Assembly (NCBI GenBank): GCA_021827405.1
Contig: JAKAVY010000018.1
Location: 1-34,459, forward strand
Length of the DNA stretch: 34,459 nucleotides
Source: Thermoplasmata archaeon
GTDB lineage: Archaea > Thermoplasmatota > Thermoplasmata > Lutacidiplasmatales > UBA184
Direction of reading: 5' to 3'
In this document: positions 31,781-34,459 of the stretch, piece by piece
Layout of the letters: every line of letters starts with the position of its first letter
How positions within the stretch are numbered: the first letter of the stretch is position 1
The notes under the pieces: model-generated
Told to the model about the DNA's origin: nothing
Databases searched by the model: none
The model's input: the letters and a program-made list of their open reading frames with translations, nothing else
Position numbers and translations under genes: made by a program

Positions 31781-32157
31781 CAGCCGCTGAAGCTTTTCCC
31801 GCAGGAGCAGGTGCTCTTCGCGTTGGGGTTGAGGAACTTGAAGCCGGAGGCCTCCAGGGAGAGCAAGAAGTCCAGCGTGAGCCCGTTGAGGACGGGGGCG
31901 CTGGCCGGGTCGAGGACGACCTTGAGGCCCTCGCCGACGTCCAAGACCTGGTCCGCCTCGGTCGGCTCGTCGAAGGCCATCCCGTAGGTCAGGCCCGAGC
32001 ACCCGCCTCCCTGGACGAAGACCCGGAGCGCCTTGCCCTGGGCGTCCTGGCCCTGCATGAGCCGGCGGATCTGTTCCCGGGCACTCGGCGTGACGGTGAG
32101 CGTCACGGGGGCCACTTCCGGGGGAGAGGTCCCCATCTGGATCAACGTGGAGGACAT
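31780..32157 (-). CDS. iscA: IscA/ErpA-type Fe-S carrier
   Basis: A 125-residue A-type carrier with all three key cysteines: Cys53 in GGGCSGLTYGMAF, and Cys117 and Cys119 in STCSCGKSF at the C-terminus. VTPSAREQIRRLM starts the fold, LNGLTLDFL and GFKFLNPNA are standard. It accepts and delivers [2Fe-2S] or [4Fe-4S] clusters. The ATG at 32157 lies about 25 bases after a TATA box, indicating a leaderless transcript. It is coupled to the MOSC gene, with the Cys-rich paralogue directly after that. The overall pairing could serve iron-sulfur proteins, such as the Ehr-type complex nearby. Confidence 0.92.
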   Translation of the reverse strand: MSSTLIQMGTSPPEVAPVTLTVTPSAREQIRRLMQGQDAQGKALRVFVQGGGCSGLTYGMAFDEPTEADQVLDVGEGLKVVLDPASAPVLNGLTLDFLLSLEASGFKFLNPNAKSTCSCGKSFSG

Positions 32158-32178
32158 GGGGGAAAAGGGGGCGCCCGG

Positions 32179-32184
32179 ATATAT
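32179..32184 (-). promoter_or_regulatory. TATA box for the iscA-MOSC operon
   Basis: ATATAT centred about 25 bases before the ATG at 32157, in GC-rich surroundings. The spacing fits a leaderless mRNA. Confidence 0.65.
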
Positions 32185-32279
32185 CAAGGAGCGGTCGTGA
32201 CCCATGCCACAGGGAAGCCGGGGGAGGGGCCCGGGCGGGAGGGCCGGGAGGGGGTCGAGGGCTCGGTCAATCCAAGGCG

Positions 32280-32286
32280 TTAAATA
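32280..32286 (+). promoter_or_regulatory. TATA box for the 23S rRNA gene
   Basis: TTAAATA preceded by a purine/GC stretch (AAGGCG, BRE-like) about 180 bases before the 23S region. Transcription should start near 32310. It is the only TATA-like element between the divergent iscA promoter and the rRNA, so the 23S gene seems to have its own promoter. Confidence 0.55.
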
Positions 32287-32464
32287 CAGCGGTCCTAGTG
32301 GAAGGCTCCCGCTCCGGAGGCTTGCCTCAGGAGCGAATGATGCACCCAGTGAAGCGGGGCTTTCGCTGGGGAAGACGGGGAGACCGAGGGCGTGGGCCCG
32401 AGGTCGCGTGACCCGGCGCATACGCAGATTCTGGACGCTTGTTGAGTGCGTCAAATGTAGCTGT

Positions 32465-34459
<1,995 letters not shown>

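Overview
The window looks like chromosomal DNA of a GC-rich archaeon. The evidence is AT-rich TATA boxes about 20-30 bases before several starts (some transcripts look leaderless), an archaeal-type 23S rRNA, archaeal tRNAs (one with what looks like an intron in the T-loop), an AlaX editing protein and an Ech/Hyf-type membrane complex. The 23S gene has its own TATA box and a protein gene, not a 16S gene, directly upstream. Unlinked rRNA genes are typical of Thermoplasmatota, so I favour a high-GC member of that phylum. This placement is an inference.

Layout. 1-7560 is an accessory region: an IS630-type transposase remnant, a TIR-domain protein with an unknown partner, a degraded serine recombinase, a repeat-rich non-coding block, a virus/plasmid-like module (large P-loop ATPase, 55-residue protein, AbrB-like protein, divergent helix-rich protein) and a nearly complete IS630 element that carries a LexA-like gene and has one in-frame TGA in its transposase. 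7561-13075 holds small housekeeping and stress genes: ArsR plus SRPBCC, a RibD/DHFR-like reductase, an FMN reductase, a DUF202 membrane protein, unknown proteins and a winged-helix regulator. 13110-13360 holds tRNA-Asn, with a predicted 33-nt intron at 59/60, and a CAT-anticodon tRNA that is probably Ile2. After a 970-base gene-free stretch come a DHA2-type MFS exporter, an SDR oxidoreductase, a frameshifted DUF72 gene and a DUF932 gene.

19281-26389 is a tightly coupled six-gene operon for a membrane complex related to hydrogenase-4 and complex I: HyfC, HyfE, HyfF, a HyfG-like large subunit, a ferredoxin-HyfI fusion and HyfB. The large subunit has lost the cysteines that bind [NiFe], so this should be an energy-converting hydrogenase-related (Ehr-type) complex, not a hydrogenase. 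The small-subunit protein keeps the four N2-type cysteines and carries one extra [4Fe-4S] motif at its N-terminus.

26397-32157 holds a universal stress protein with a coupled unknown gene, an MBL-fold hydrolase, AlaX, a SpoT-like HD hydrolase, a long coiled-coil protein, and two HesB/IscA-type iron-sulfur proteins on either side of a MOSC protein. These iron-sulfur carriers could serve clusters such as those of the Ehr-type complex, but nothing in the sequence links them directly. The window ends inside the 23S rRNA gene.
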